Below are positions 8,893 to 18,020 of a stretch of DNA of 64,000 bases, piece after piece; the stretch's first letter is position 1, and the number at the start of each line of letters is the position of its first letter. This DNA is from Mesorhizobium sp. CA8 (GTDB lineage: Bacteria > Pseudomonadota > Alphaproteobacteria > Rhizobiales > Rhizobiaceae). The notes beneath the pieces were generated by a model. It was not told the DNA's origin. It did not search any database and saw only the letters and a program-made list of their open reading frames with translations. The stretch is from assembly GCF_020164955.1 (NCBI RefSeq), contig NZ_JAIUHG010000003.1, positions 186,001 through 250,000 of the forward strand, written 5' to 3'. Position numbers and translations under genes: made by a program.

Positions 8893-9273
8893 ATGCGCGC
8901 AACCGCGCTTTTCATCGTCTTGTCCGCTACGACCTTCTTTGCAAGCCCGTCGCAGGCGCAGGACGCCGCCGCAGGCGAGAAGGTCTTCACCAAGTGCAAG
9001 GTTTGCCACGTTGCCGACCAGGACCAGAATAAGGTCGGCCCGTCTCTGCACGGCGTCATCGGGCGCACCGCGGGCACGCATCCCGGTTTCACCTATTCCA
9101 CGGCCATGATCGAGGCCGGAAAATCCGGCATCAAATGGGACGAGCCTACGCTGACAAAATATCTTCACGACCCCAAGGCGATGGTCAAAGGGACGAAGAT
9201 GGCGTTTCCAGGCCTCAAGAGCGACCAGGACATAGCCAACGTCATCGCCTACCTGAAGCAGTTTTCCAAGTAA
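8893..9273 (+). CDS. Small periplasmic c-type cytochrome
   Basis: 126 residues: a cleavable signal peptide ending SQAQ, a haem c site CKVCH, and a distal Met ligand in the GTKMAF segment, as in cytochrome c2 / class I cytochromes. It should carry electrons in the periplasm, plausibly to the terminal oxidase encoded 2 kb away, although that link is inferred. The start at 8893 is set by a strong GGGAGGAAG ribosome site; an upstream in-frame start at 8848 would precede the signal peptide. Confidence 0.92.
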   Translation: MRATALFIVLSATTFFASPSQAQDAAAGEKVFTKCKVCHVADQDQNKVGPSLHGVIGRTAGTHPGFTYSTAMIEAGKSGIKWDEPTLTKYLHDPKAMVKGTKMAFPGLKSDQDIANVIAYLKQFSK

Positions 9274-9755
9274 GCAGCCCCTTCCGGCCTGGTCGGTGGT
9301 CGCCGGATTCGCCCGACCCAAGGCGGCCGGCAATTGCGCTGCTGAAATGTTGCGCCCGCGCCGTCAAGCCGGCAGCGCAAAGAATCCCAACGCCAGCAGA
9401 ATAATTATGCCAAGGCCGAGTATGAGAAGCGTCCGCGTGTCCATGACGTTCGCCTTCGACCGGGCGCATGACCCCGAAAATCGGGAAAAGGATCAAGCGC
9501 CAATCACGGTGATCCAGCGCCCTTGTGCGCCCCGAAAGAGGCGCGCCGCGCTGTACAAGAATACCGCAAAAAAGCCTCTGGAACCAGCGTACAGCCTTGG
9601 CCGGCCACCCCACCCGTTCAAACGAAAAGACGACAAACCGGGCGCGAAGGAGTATGTTGGCTGCCGGTGCAGGTCGCGGTTTGCGTGGCCAGCCATGCAA
9701 AGCGGTAGCACCGTGAAATCCGCGACCCTGCCGGGCCTTGTCTGGAGGATTGGTC
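9274..9755. other. Mostly gene-free stretch between cytochrome c and DUF2189
   Basis: Longer open frames here look like GC-rich shadows. The only reasonable candidate is a 26-residue hydrophobic ORF on the minus strand (9364-9444). Confidence 0.5.
9364..9444 (-). CDS. Possible 26-aa single-pass membrane peptide
   Basis: ATG to TGA encoding MDTRTLLILGLGIIILLALG and ending FFALPA: a short hydrophilic start followed by one membrane-length hydrophobic run. The ribosome site is weak (GAAGG). Hydrophobic small ORFs arise by chance, so this is a candidate only. Confidence 0.35.
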   Translation of the reverse strand: MDTRTLLILGLGIIILLALGFFALPA

Positions 9756-10589
9756 ATGGCAAGCTTTCACGTGATTGCGGGGGCCAGCGAGACGCTGGAG
9801 CATACCAGAGTCAGAAAGATCGGCATTTCCGACCTTTTCGATGCGCTCAGGCGCGGTATCGACGACTTCATGGTCAAACCCTCGCACATCGTCTTTTTGT
9901 GCATGATCTATCCGCTCGTCGGCGTGGTGCTTGCCACCTGGACGTCGGGGGCGAACGCGCTGCCGCTGCTGTTTCCGCTCGTGTCCGGATTTGCGCTGAT
10001 CGGTCCATTCGCGGCGATCGGCCTCTATGAGATTAGCCGCAGACGGGAAGCTGGGCTCGATGCATCCTGGAGCCATGCCTTCGAGGTCAGGAACTCCCCG
10101 GCACTGCCGGCTATCGCTGCGGTCGGGATCATGCTGTTTGCGATCTTCATCGCGTGGCTTTTGACCGCCAAGCTCTTCTATGAGTACCTGTTCGGTCCCG
10201 AGCCGCCGGCATCGCTGTCCAGCTTCATAGCAGAAATATTCGCCACCGGACGCGGCTGGACTTTGATCGTGCTGGGTCACGCCATCGGATTCCTATTCGC
10301 CGTGGTCGTGTTGTGCACCACCGTGGTCGCGTTCCCGCTGCTGCTTGATCGCGATGTCGGCGCCTATGAAGCCATCCACACTTCGGTGCGCGTGGTCCTG
10401 GCCAACCCCATTGTGATGGCCGTCTGGGGACTTATCGTCGCCATTGGGCTGATTATCGGATCTTTGCTTATTTTTGCAGGACTGGCGGTCGTGCTGCCGA
10501 TCCTCGGCCACTCCACCTGGCATGTTTACCGCAAGGTCGTAGAGCCGGCGGGCGCCCCAGACCGTCGAAGTAATCAGGCCCTGTCGTGA
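9756..10589 (+). CDS. DUF2189 membrane protein
   Basis: 277 residues starting MASFHVIAG, with GGAGG eight bases upstream; an in-frame TTG at 9738 is a less likely start. A soluble N-terminus (RKIGISDLFDALRRGIDDFM) is followed by about six membrane segments, matching the DUF2189 family often found near cytochrome oxidase genes. Function unknown; an inner-membrane role linked to the neighbouring respiratory genes is a guess from location. Confidence 0.82.
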   Translation: MASFHVIAGASETLEHTRVRKIGISDLFDALRRGIDDFMVKPSHIVFLCMIYPLVGVVLATWTSGANALPLLFPLVSGFALIGPFAAIGLYEISRRREAGLDASWSHAFEVRNSPALPAIAAVGIMLFAIFIAWLLTAKLFYEYLFGPEPPASLSSFIAEIFATGRGWTLIVLGHAIGFLFAVVVLCTTVVAFPLLLDRDVGAYEAIHTSVRVVLANPIVMAVWGLIVAIGLIIGSLLIFAGLAVVLPILGHSTWHVYRKVVEPAGAPDRRSNQALS

Positions 10590-10613
10590 CGCAGCGGCGG
10601 GAGTGTCGGTGCG

Positions 10614-11087
10614 TCAGAAGGCCGGATAGCTGAACCGCGCCTGGCGCGCGTCCGTTGTCAGGCTGCGGAAATCGTTGCCGCTGACATGCACAAGCGTCTT
10701 GTGGTCGCCGCCCTCGAAATAGATATCGGCGGCATCGCGCAGGCTTTCGTCCAGAATGACCGGCACATCATAAGCCGCGCCGATCGGCGGTATGGCGCCG
10801 ATATCGCAATCGTCAAAGAGCGACACCACTTCGTCTTCGGAAGCGAGGCCGAGGCGTTTGTCCATGACGTCCTGCAGCTTGCCGAGTTCGATCCTGTGGG
10901 TGCTTGGGACCACGGCCAGTGCATAACCGAGTTCGTGATGCACGACCACGGATTTCGCCATGATGCTGCCGGGCACATGCGCGGCAATGGCGGCCTGCCT
11001 GCTCGTGGCAGTTCGATGATGCCCGACGGTATCGTAGCGGATGCCCTTGCCGTCAATAAAGTCTCTCAGTCTGTTTGCTATCGTCAT
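10614..11087 (-). CDS. YbaK/ProX-type aminoacyl-tRNA deacylase
   Basis: 157 residues from ATG 11087. The protein matches the YbaK/prolyl-tRNA-synthetase editing fold: an N-terminal YDTVGHHRTATSRQAA segment, then VPGSIMAKSVVV containing the conserved lysine, and IPPIGAAYDVPVILDE. Members hydrolyse mischarged aminoacyl-tRNAs in trans; the substrate cannot be told from this sequence. It lies downstream of the oxidase operon on the same strand, 128 bp after subunit IV. Confidence 0.82.
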   Translation of the reverse strand: MTIANRLRDFIDGKGIRYDTVGHHRTATSRQAAIAAHVPGSIMAKSVVVHHELGYALAVVPSTHRIELGKLQDVMDKRLGLASEDEVVSLFDDCDIGAIPPIGAAYDVPVILDESLRDAADIYFEGGDHKTLVHVSGNDFRSLTTDARQARFSYPAF

Positions 11088-11215
11088 TGTCCGCGTCCTT
11101 TGCTTGAGTTCACGGCGTGTACGCCAAACCAAAAATGGGCCGGCGGCCTGTTGTTCAAGGCATCGGAGCCGGCCTTCCCCGGCTGCTCATGCTGCGGCTG
11201 GACCCTTATCGGGTG

Positions 11216-11605
11216 TCAGGGGCCAGGCCCGAAAAACGCGATACGGGTCAGCAGCGTATAGTCGGCCTCGAGGACCATCATCGTCACGAAAACGAGCACC
11301 AATATCGGCGGCAGGATGATTGCATACATCATCGCCAGCCGCTCCCAGGCCATGTGCATGAAGACGGCGACGATCAGTCCTGCCTTGAGCATCATGAAGA
11401 TCAGGATCAGCGACCACCTGAGGTAGCCGTGCAGGCCGAAATAGTCGACCAGATAGGAGCAGGTGCTGAGAATGAACAGCCACGCCCAGACCACCAGATA
11501 AAGCTTGATCGGGTGCTCCTGATGCGTCTCCGCCTTGGCGACGCTCGCTGCGTCATGGGGATGCAGCGCGTGTTGTCCGAGACCGTTTGCGGTTGCTTCA
11601 GCCAT
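11216..11605 (-). CDS. Cytochrome c oxidase subunit IV family protein
   Basis: 129 residues with three membrane helices after a His-containing soluble N-terminus: LYLVVWAWLFILSTCSYLV, a WSLILIFMMLKAGLIVAVFMH segment, and a third with VLVFVTMMVLEADY. This fits bacterial COX4-type subunits (COX4_pro). It is the last gene of the oxidase operon and should help assemble or stabilise subunit I. Confidence 0.87.
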   Translation of the reverse strand: MAEATANGLGQHALHPHDAASVAKAETHQEHPIKLYLVVWAWLFILSTCSYLVDYFGLHGYLRWSLILIFMMLKAGLIVAVFMHMAWERLAMMYAIILPPILVLVFVTMMVLEADYTLLTRIAFFGPGP

Positions 11606-11632
11606 CTCTGCCTCTCAACAAAGCCTGCCTTC

Positions 11633-12352
11633 TCACCAAAGATAGAAGAAGGCGAAAATGAACACCCAGACCAGGTCGACGAAGTGCCAGTAGAGTCCCA
11701 TGATCTCGACATTCTCGTAGCGGCCGCGGCGGCTGGTGAAAAAACCGGGCCGTCCGACGTCGAAATCGCCGCGCCAGACTTTTCGCGCCACGATGATCAG
11801 GAAGATGACCCCAATCGTGACGTGTGTGCCGTGGAAGCCGGTGATCATGAAGAAGCATGAGCCGAATTGCGCGGCTCCCCAGGGGTTGCCCCAGGGCCGG
11901 ACCCCTTCGGTGATCAGCTTGGTCCATTCGAAGGCCTGCATGCCGACGAAGGTCGCGCCGAGCGCGGCGGTCAAAAGCATCAGGATCGCGGTTTTGCGAC
12001 GATCGCGGCGATAGCCGAAATTGACCGCCATGGCCATGGTTCCGCTGCTCGAGATGAGAACGAATGTCATGATGGCGATCAGGATCAGCGGGATCTCCGA
12101 GCCGCCGATGCGCAAGGCGAAGACCTCGCTTGGATTCGGCCACGGCACGCGCGTGGAGATCCGCGCCGTCATATAGGAAAGCAGGAAGCAACCGAAAATG
12201 AAGGTGTCGCTAAGCAGGAAGATCCACATCATGGCCTTGCCCCAGGACACGTTCTTGAACGCGCGCTGATCCGAGGCCCAGTCGGCAGCGATCCCGCGCC
12301 AGCCGGGGGGACGATCCAACTGGCTGGTATGCGTCAATGTGGTCTCGGCCAT
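11633..12352 (-). CDS. Haem-copper oxidase subunit III
   Basis: 239 residues with seven predicted membrane segments, beginning with WIFLLSDTFIFGCFLLSYM and including TKLITEGVRPWGNPWGAAQF and GFHGTHVTIGVIFL, as in subunit III of A-type oxidases. Subunit III stabilises the catalytic core and may help proton uptake. It lies 10 bp after a second subunit III-like gene. Comparable to CoxP/CoxO in the coxMNOP alternative oxidase cluster of Bradyrhizobium, although exact orthology is inferred. Confidence 0.9.
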   Translation of the reverse strand: MAETTLTHTSQLDRPPGWRGIAADWASDQRAFKNVSWGKAMMWIFLLSDTFIFGCFLLSYMTARISTRVPWPNPSEVFALRIGGSEIPLILIAIMTFVLISSSGTMAMAVNFGYRRDRRKTAILMLLTAALGATFVGMQAFEWTKLITEGVRPWGNPWGAAQFGSCFFMITGFHGTHVTIGVIFLIIVARKVWRGDFDVGRPGFFTSRRGRYENVEIMGLYWHFVDLVWVFIFAFFYLW

Positions 12353-12362
12353 CGCCAGTCTC

Positions 12363-13067
12363 CTAGGTCAGCAGCCTTTGGCAAATGCTCACGAACGTCG
12401 CCGCCCAACCGGCCAGGACGGCGAAGATGCACAGCCAGACAAAAAGCAGGAAATGCCAATACATGGCGCAGAGCTCGACGCTGAGGCGCAGCCGCTCCCG
12501 CTGCGTTCCGTTCCAGGCGCCGGCGCTCGTCCTGCCAAGGCCGACCAGCCCGCCCAGTATGTGCAGGCCATGCATCGCCGTGATCAGATAGAAAAAGCTG
12601 TTGGCCGGGTTGGAGGCCAGCAGGTAGCCGTCCTCCGTCAGCTGCCGCCAAGCAATCAACTGGCCGGCGAGGAAGGCGAGGGCGGTCAATCCCGCCGTTG
12701 CAAGACCGAGCCTTACCGTGTCCACCTGGCCTCTGCGCGCGGCGACCACGGCACATTGCAGCGCGACACTGCTCAGCGCCAGCACCCCCGTGTTGAGCCA
12801 AAGCAGGCGCGGCAATGGCAGAGGTTGCCAGTCCGACAGGCCCATGCGCATGAAATAGGCGCTGGTGAACAGCGAGAACAGGCAGCCGACGACGGCGAGG
12901 AAGACGCCGAGGCCGATCTTGGCGGTGGGCAGGGACGACCGGTCGAAGCCGACGAAGTCCCCCGCCACGCCTTGCTCCAGCCACGGCTTGGCTGTCAACC
13001 GCTGGTGCGAAAGCCACCAACCGGCAAAGCCGGCGATCACCAACAGGAAGACCAGGATGACGCTCAT
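12363..13067 (-). CDS. Second cytochrome c oxidase subunit III-like protein
   Basis: 234 residues, seven membrane segments, with the subunit III features AYFMRMGLSDWQPLPLPRLLW, AMHGLHILGGLVGLG and LCAMYWHFLLFVW. The start at 13067 overlaps the ctaD stop by four bases (ATGA), giving translational coupling. The N-terminal part (MSVILVFLLVIAGFAGWWLS) is an extra helix. Two different subunit III-like genes in one operon is a feature of coxMNOP-type clusters. Confidence 0.88.
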   Translation of the reverse strand: MSVILVFLLVIAGFAGWWLSHQRLTAKPWLEQGVAGDFVGFDRSSLPTAKIGLGVFLAVVGCLFSLFTSAYFMRMGLSDWQPLPLPRLLWLNTGVLALSSVALQCAVVAARRGQVDTVRLGLATAGLTALAFLAGQLIAWRQLTEDGYLLASNPANSFFYLITAMHGLHILGGLVGLGRTSAGAWNGTQRERLRLSVELCAMYWHFLLFVWLCIFAVLAGWAATFVSICQRLLT

Positions 13068-14833
13068 GCCGGCTCCCTGGAGGGGCCGAAGGTGCCCGGC
13101 ACGTTCTGCGGGATGAAGTCTTCCTTGGCGCCCGGCACGCTGTAGTCGTAAGCCCACCGATAGACGATCGGCAGGTCCTTGCCGAAATTGCCGTGTGCCG
13201 GCGGCGTCTCAGGCGTTTGCCATTCGAGCGTCGTTGCCCGCCACGGATTGCCGCCGGCCTCGCGGCCATGGCGGATGCTCCAGATCAGGTTGAACAGGAA
13301 CACCATCTGGGCGAAGCCGACGATGAAGGCCATGATGCTGATGAACGAGTTCAGATGGTGGGCCGATTCCGTCATGATATTCATGTCGGTCAGTTCGGCG
13401 TAACGCCGCGGAACGCCCATCAGGCCGAGATAGTGCATGGGGAAGAAGATCAGATAAGCGCCGAGGAAGGTTACCCAGAAATGGAAGCGGCCGAGTGTCT
13501 CGTTGAGCATCCGTCCGGTGACCTTCGGATACCAGTGGTAGATCGCGCCGAAGATCACCAGGATCGGCGCGACGCCCATGACCATGTGGAAATGTGCGAC
13601 GACGAACATCGTGTCCGACAGCGGCACGTCGACGACGACGTTGCCGAGGAACAAGCCCGTCAGGCCGCCATTGACGAAGGTGACGATGAAAGCGAGCGCG
13701 AACAGCATCGGTATGGTGAGGTGGATGTCGCCGCGCCACAACGTCAGAACCCAATTATAGACCTTGATCGCGGTCGGCACCGCAATGATCAACGTCGTGG
13801 TGGCAAAGAAGAAGCCGAAATACGGATTCATGCCGCTGACATACATGTGGTGCGCCCAGACCACGAAGCTCAGCGCGCCGATGGCGATGATGGCCCAGAC
13901 CATCATGCGATAGCCGAAGATGTTCTTGCGCGCATGTGTGCTGATCAGATCGGACACGATGCCGAAGGCCGGCAGCGCCACGATGTAGACTTCCGGGTGG
14001 CCGAAGAACCAGAACAGATGCTGGAACAGGATCGGGCTGCCGCCATTGTGCTGCAGTTGCTCGCCCATCTCGACGATTGCCGGCATGAAGAAGGAAGTGC
14101 CCAGCAGACGGTCGAGCAGCATCATCACACAAGCAACGAACAGTGCCGGGAAGGCCAGAAGCGCCATGACCGTGGCGGTGAAGATGCCCCAGACGGTGAG
14201 CGGCAGGCGCATCAAGGTCATGCCGCGCGTGCGGCCTTGCAGCACCGTCACCACATAGTTCAGGCCACCCATGGTAAAGCCGATGATGAACAGGATGAGC
14301 GAAGAGAGCATCAGGATGATGCCCCAGTCCTGGCCACCCGGCGTGCCGCTCGTGATCGCCTGCGGCGGGTAAAGCGTCCAGCCCGCGCCCGTCGGCCCGC
14401 CCGGCGCAAAGAAGCTCGACACCAGGACCAGCACGGCGAGCAGATAGACCCAATAGCTCAGCATGTTGACATAGGGAAAGACCATGTCGCGGGCGCCGAC
14501 CATCAGCGGAATGAGGTAATTGCCGAAGCCGCCAAGGAAGAGCGCGGTGAGCAAATAGATCACCATGATCATGCCGTGCATGGTGATGAACTGATAGTAG
14601 GCCTCCGGCGTGATGAAATCGAACGTGCCGGGGAAGCCGAGCTGCAGGCGCATCAGCCAGGACAGCATCAGCGCGACGAGGCCGATAGCCGTCGCCGTCG
14701 CCGAATACTGGACTGCTATGACCTTGGCGTCCTGTGAGAAGACGTATTTCGTCCACCAGCTGTGCGGATGGTAGAGCTCCATCTCCGCGACTTCGGCGGG
14801 TGGAACGGCATCTGCGGGTGTGACGTCGACCAT
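13064..14833 (-). CDS. ctaD: Cytochrome c oxidase subunit I (A-type)
   Basis: 589 residues, catalytic subunit of a proton-pumping aa3-type oxidase. Ligands are visible: TMHGM for low-spin haem, FGHPEVY (CuB histidine with the cross-linked tyrosine of A-type enzymes), WAHHMY (CuB pair) and VAHFHMVMG (haem ligands). Twelve or more membrane segments. It lies between subunit II (upstream, 21 bp gap) and subunit III. In Bradyrhizobium the corresponding gene of this alternative cluster is coxN. Confidence 0.95.
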   Translation of the reverse strand: MVDVTPADAVPPAEVAEMELYHPHSWWTKYVFSQDAKVIAVQYSATATAIGLVALMLSWLMRLQLGFPGTFDFITPEAYYQFITMHGMIMVIYLLTALFLGGFGNYLIPLMVGARDMVFPYVNMLSYWVYLLAVLVLVSSFFAPGGPTGAGWTLYPPQAITSGTPGGQDWGIILMLSSLILFIIGFTMGGLNYVVTVLQGRTRGMTLMRLPLTVWGIFTATVMALLAFPALFVACVMMLLDRLLGTSFFMPAIVEMGEQLQHNGGSPILFQHLFWFFGHPEVYIVALPAFGIVSDLISTHARKNIFGYRMMVWAIIAIGALSFVVWAHHMYVSGMNPYFGFFFATTTLIIAVPTAIKVYNWVLTLWRGDIHLTIPMLFALAFIVTFVNGGLTGLFLGNVVVDVPLSDTMFVVAHFHMVMGVAPILVIFGAIYHWYPKVTGRMLNETLGRFHFWVTFLGAYLIFFPMHYLGLMGVPRRYAELTDMNIMTESAHHLNSFISIMAFIVGFAQMVFLFNLIWSIRHGREAGGNPWRATTLEWQTPETPPAHGNFGKDLPIVYRWAYDYSVPGAKEDFIPQNVPGTFGPSREPA

Positions 14834-14854
14834 GGGAGCACCTCCGTGCCCTGT

Positions 14855-15739
14855 TCAGCGGGCCTCGAGTTTTTCGAGTTTTGCCGCGACGTCCAAGCTG
14901 GACGCCATCGTCTTTTCCGACGGTTGGTTCGCCGAGCCCGTTTGCTTGGGCGCGGACAATTGCGCAAAGGTCTGTTGCTGGCCAAGCCACGCCAGGTAGT
15001 CCTGCTCGGTGTCGACCATCACCACGCCATGCATCAGCGGATGTCCCTGGCCGCACAGCTCGGCGCACAGAACCTGGAAGTTTCCGGTCCGCGTTGGCGT
15101 GAACCAGAAATACGTGACCGATCCCGGGATCATATCCATCTTGGCGCGGAATTCCGGGATGTAGAAATCGTGCAGCACGTCGATCGAGCGCAACAGCACC
15201 TTGACCGGCTTGCCGACCGGCAGGTGCAGGTCCGCCGCCTCGACCACGATATCATCCTGGCCGTTCGGGTCGCCGGGTATGATGCCGAGCGGGTTTTCAG
15301 CCGAGACGATGCGGGTGTCGGAGGTGCCGAGCTTGCCGTCCTTGCCGGGCAGGCGGAAGCTCCATTGCCATTGCTGGCCGATAACCTCGATATCGGCGGC
15401 ATCGCTGGGAACGTTGACGAAGCGGCTCCAGACGAAGAGGCCGGGAACCAGCAAGGCGGTGACACCGGCCGCCGTTGCGATCATCAGCCACGATTCGAGT
15501 CGCTTGTTCTCCGGTTCATATGCCGCGCGATTGCCTTCCCGATGCCGGAAGCGGAAGACGCAATAAGCCATAAAGAGCACGACAGCGGCAAAGACGATGC
15601 CGGTGATCCAAAAGCTGATGATGATGGTGTTGTCGATATAGTCCCAGTTCGAGGCGATCGGCGTCCACCACCATGGGCTCAGGAGGTGGAACAGCACCGA
15701 GCCCACAACGATCAAAACGAGTACAAGCACAATGGCCAT
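14855..15739 (-). CDS. coxB: Cytochrome c oxidase subunit II
   Basis: 294 residues. Two N-terminal membrane helices are followed by a periplasmic cupredoxin domain. The binuclear CuA site is complete: an upstream His in DVLHDFYIP and the CAELCGQGHPLMHG motif (two Cys, Glu, His, Met). There is no C-terminal haem c domain, so electrons come from a separate cytochrome c. The QWQWSF aromatic patch expected for cytochrome c docking is present. First gene of the operon; no promoter consensus stands out in the 148 bp upstream. Confidence 0.94.
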   Translation of the reverse strand: MAIVLVLVLIVVGSVLFHLLSPWWWTPIASNWDYIDNTIIISFWITGIVFAAVVLFMAYCVFRFRHREGNRAAYEPENKRLESWLMIATAAGVTALLVPGLFVWSRFVNVPSDAADIEVIGQQWQWSFRLPGKDGKLGTSDTRIVSAENPLGIIPGDPNGQDDIVVEAADLHLPVGKPVKVLLRSIDVLHDFYIPEFRAKMDMIPGSVTYFWFTPTRTGNFQVLCAELCGQGHPLMHGVVMVDTEQDYLAWLGQQQTFAQLSAPKQTGSANQPSEKTMASSLDVAAKLEKLEAR

Positions 15740-15887
15740 GTCCCGTCCTCCCGGTATTTCACCGGTGCGCGAAGCATCCTAGGAAAATACCAAGTCCCAT
15801 CATGCTTGATTTCCTGCTGAAATTCCAGAGCCGACTATCTGATGAGGAGACGATGTCCCGGCAAGCTCGAAATGCCGGGCAAACGCC

Positions 15888-16649
15888 TCAAATCAGCAGC
15901 AGGCCCTTCATCGAGGCATTGCCCTTGCGGCCGATGATGATGTGGTCGTGCACGGCAATGCCGAGTGGCTTGGCGGTATCGATGATCTGCTTGGTCATCT
16001 CGATGTCCGCGCGGGACGGCGTCGGGTCCCCGGAAGGGTGGTTATGCACCAGAATGACGGCGCTGGCTGAGAGTTCGAGCGCGCGCTTCACCACCTCGCG
16101 CGGATAGACTGGCGTGTGGTCGACGGTGCCGGTCTGCTGCACCTCGTCGGCGATCAGCCCGTTCTTCTTGTCGAGGAACAGGATGCGGAACTGCTCGCGG
16201 GCCTCGAAGGCCATGGCCGAACGGCAATAGTCGAGCAGTTGTGTCCAGTTGGATAGGACTTCGCGGCCGCGCACCTCGCCGCGCGCCATCCGCTGCGCCG
16301 TCGCGGCGACGACCTTCAGGTCGGTCGCGACATTCGGCCCGATGCCTTTGACTTCTTCAAGCAGCGATGCCGGCGCGCCGAGCACTTCCGCCAGCGAGCC
16401 GAAGCGGGCGATGAGCGCCTTGGCGATGGGCTTGGTGTCGACGCGCGGGATCAGCCGGAACAGAAGCAACTCGAGCAGTTCATAGTCGGGCAGGGCGTCC
16501 GGGCCGCCGGCGGCAAAGCGTTCGCGCAGGCGGTCGCGATGGCCGTGATAATGGGGCTTTTCTGCTGCCGCGGTCTTTTTCAGTGCCGCCTTTGGCGGCT
16601 CGACCCAGCCTTCGGAAAAGAACGCCCGCTCGTCCTCGACTTTGCCCAT
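15888..16649 (-). CDS. radC: RadC family JAMM-domain protein
   Basis: 253 residues. An N-terminal helix-hairpin-helix-like region ([16 protein letters not shown]) precedes a JAB1/MPN+ domain with the complete metal motif [14 protein letters not shown] (H-x-H-x7-S-x2-D, about residues 201-214). The name comes from an old assignment to DNA repair; the real biochemical role is uncertain. It lies downstream of map on the same strand with a repeat-filled gap between them. Confidence 0.93.
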   Translation of the reverse strand: MGKVEDERAFFSEGWVEPPKAALKKTAAAEKPHYHGHRDRLRERFAAGGPDALPDYELLELLLFRLIPRVDTKPIAKALIARFGSLAEVLGAPASLLEEVKGIGPNVATDLKVVAATAQRMARGEVRGREVLSNWTQLLDYCRSAMAFEAREQFRILFLDKKNGLIADEVQQTGTVDHTPVYPREVVKRALELSASAVILVHNHPSGDPTPSRADIEMTKQIIDTAKPLGIAVHDHIIIGRKGNASMKGLLLI

Positions 16650-16682
16650 ACTCGCCCGCTCCCCCTCAGGCTTTGGTTGAAC

Positions 16683-16779
16683 CTAAAGCAATTCCAGGAA
16701 AAGTGTGAAGCGGTTTCCGTTCGGAATTGCGTTAAACAAGAGCGTGGAGCGACCATCGTTTCCAGGAAACGATGGGCCG
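16683..16779. repeat. Rhizobial intergenic repeat between map and radC
   Basis: Two inverted repeats: GCAATTCC (16688-16695) with GGAATTGC (16723-16730), and CCATCGTTTC (16753-16762) with GAAACGATGG (16766-16775). The first, with AGGAAAAGTGTGAAGCGG between its arms, resembles a dispersed intergenic element common in Hyphomicrobiales genomes. The second hairpin could also end map transcripts, though no T tract follows on the minus strand. Confidence 0.65.
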
Positions 16780-16781
16780 CT

Positions 16782-17609
16782 CTACCCCGGCAGGCCAGGG
16801 CGGTCGAGCTTTTTCGGCGACAGCGTGAAGATCTCGCAGCCGGTGTCGGTGACGCCGACCGTGTGCTCGTACTGCGCCGACAGCGAGCGGTCGCGCGTGA
16901 CCGCCGTCCAGCCGTCCGACAGCACTTTCACATGCGGCCTGCCGAGATTGATCATCGGCTCGACGGTGAAGATCATGCCAGGCCGCATCTCGACGCCTTC
17001 ATTGACGGTGCCGTAATGCAGGATGTTCGGCGCGTCGTGGAAAAGCTGGCCGACGCCGTGGCCGCAGAAGTCGCGCACCACCGAGCAGCGCTCGGCCTCG
17101 GCATAGGTCTGGATCGCGGCGCCGATGGCGCCGGTGCGGGCCCCGGGCTTGATCGCGGCGATGCCGCGCATCAGGCACTCGTAAGTCACCTCAAGCAGGC
17201 GCTCGGCGGCGCGCTTGATCGTGCCCACCGGATACATGCGCGAGGAATCGCCATGCCAGCCGTCGAGGATATAGGTGACGTCAATGTTGACGATGTCGCC
17301 TTCCTTCAGCGGCTTGTTGTCGGGAATGCCATGGCAGACGACGTGGTTGATCGAGGTGCAGGACGATTTGGTGTAGCCGCGATAATTGAGCGTCGCCGGC
17401 AGCGCGCCGTGGTCCATGCCGAATTCGAAGACGAAGCGGTCGATCGCTTCCGTCGTTACGCCGGGCTTCACCATCGGGACAAGCTCGTCGAGGCAGCGCG
17501 CGGTGAGATCGCAAGCCTTACGCATGCCGGCAAAGCCTTCCTCGCCGTAAAGGCGGATCTGGCCGGTGTTTCGAAGGGGCGCGGTGGAGGCGTCGAGATA
17601 GGTAACCAT
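16782..17609 (-). CDS. map: Methionine aminopeptidase, type I
   Basis: 275 residues. Removes the initiator methionine from nascent proteins. The five dinuclear-metal ligands are visible: Asp in VNIDVTYI, Asp in WHGDSSRM, His in FCGHGVG, Glu in FTVEPMI, and Glu in QYEHTV. The YTKSSCTSINHVVCHGIP block is the family signature. Length is usual for type I enzymes. It stands alone and reads toward radC. Confidence 0.96.
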   Translation of the reverse strand: MVTYLDASTAPLRNTGQIRLYGEEGFAGMRKACDLTARCLDELVPMVKPGVTTEAIDRFVFEFGMDHGALPATLNYRGYTKSSCTSINHVVCHGIPDNKPLKEGDIVNIDVTYILDGWHGDSSRMYPVGTIKRAAERLLEVTYECLMRGIAAIKPGARTGAIGAAIQTYAEAERCSVVRDFCGHGVGQLFHDAPNILHYGTVNEGVEMRPGMIFTVEPMINLGRPHVKVLSDGWTAVTRDRSLSAQYEHTVGVTDTGCEIFTLSPKKLDRPGLPG

Positions 17610-18020
17610 TCTTGTCCGTTTGCCGGGTGGGCTCCCAGGAGCCGAATGCGAAAATTTGCCTCAGATTTGGCACCGGAAGCCGCAAGGTTCAAGGACGAAG
17701 TGCGATTGCGGCCTCCGTGGCGGCTATCCTCCGGCCATTCCATGCGTTCGGTCGGTCCTGATGTTCGGAGAAGGAACAGCGGCGGTCGTGCTCGCCGCCA
17801 TCTTCGCGCTGCCGTCCGCCTATCTGCTGATGTTGGTATCCGCTTGGCCTATGACGCGGGGACGGACCCGCCAACCAGCAGCGGCAAGGGGCCGATCTGC
17901 CGCACCGGCGAGCCGATTCTTCATCGAACTGAGGTCACATTTGCGAGTCAGAAGCCACCAAAAGCAACTTTTCAGAACGAACGGCGTTGCTCCGGCTACG
18001 CCAGTTTGGGGAGACAGGGA
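17610..18020. other. Gene-poor stretch between map and the DUF982 gene
   Basis: No supported gene. An open frame beginning at ATG 17761 (MFGEGTAAVVLAAIFALPSA) would be a short membrane peptide, but it has no good ribosome site and runs on into Arg-rich sequence that looks non-coding. The region probably carries promoters for map and the DUF982 gene. Confidence 0.5.

Noticed and set aside
13193..14737. Long plus-strand open frame opposite ctaD
   Set aside because: It is antisense to a clear oxidase subunit I, and is His/Arg/Asp-rich with no family features; typical GC-rich shadow.
17761..17900. Short membrane-like ORF between map and the DUF982 gene
   Set aside because: No ribosome site and it runs into Arg-rich non-coding-like sequence.
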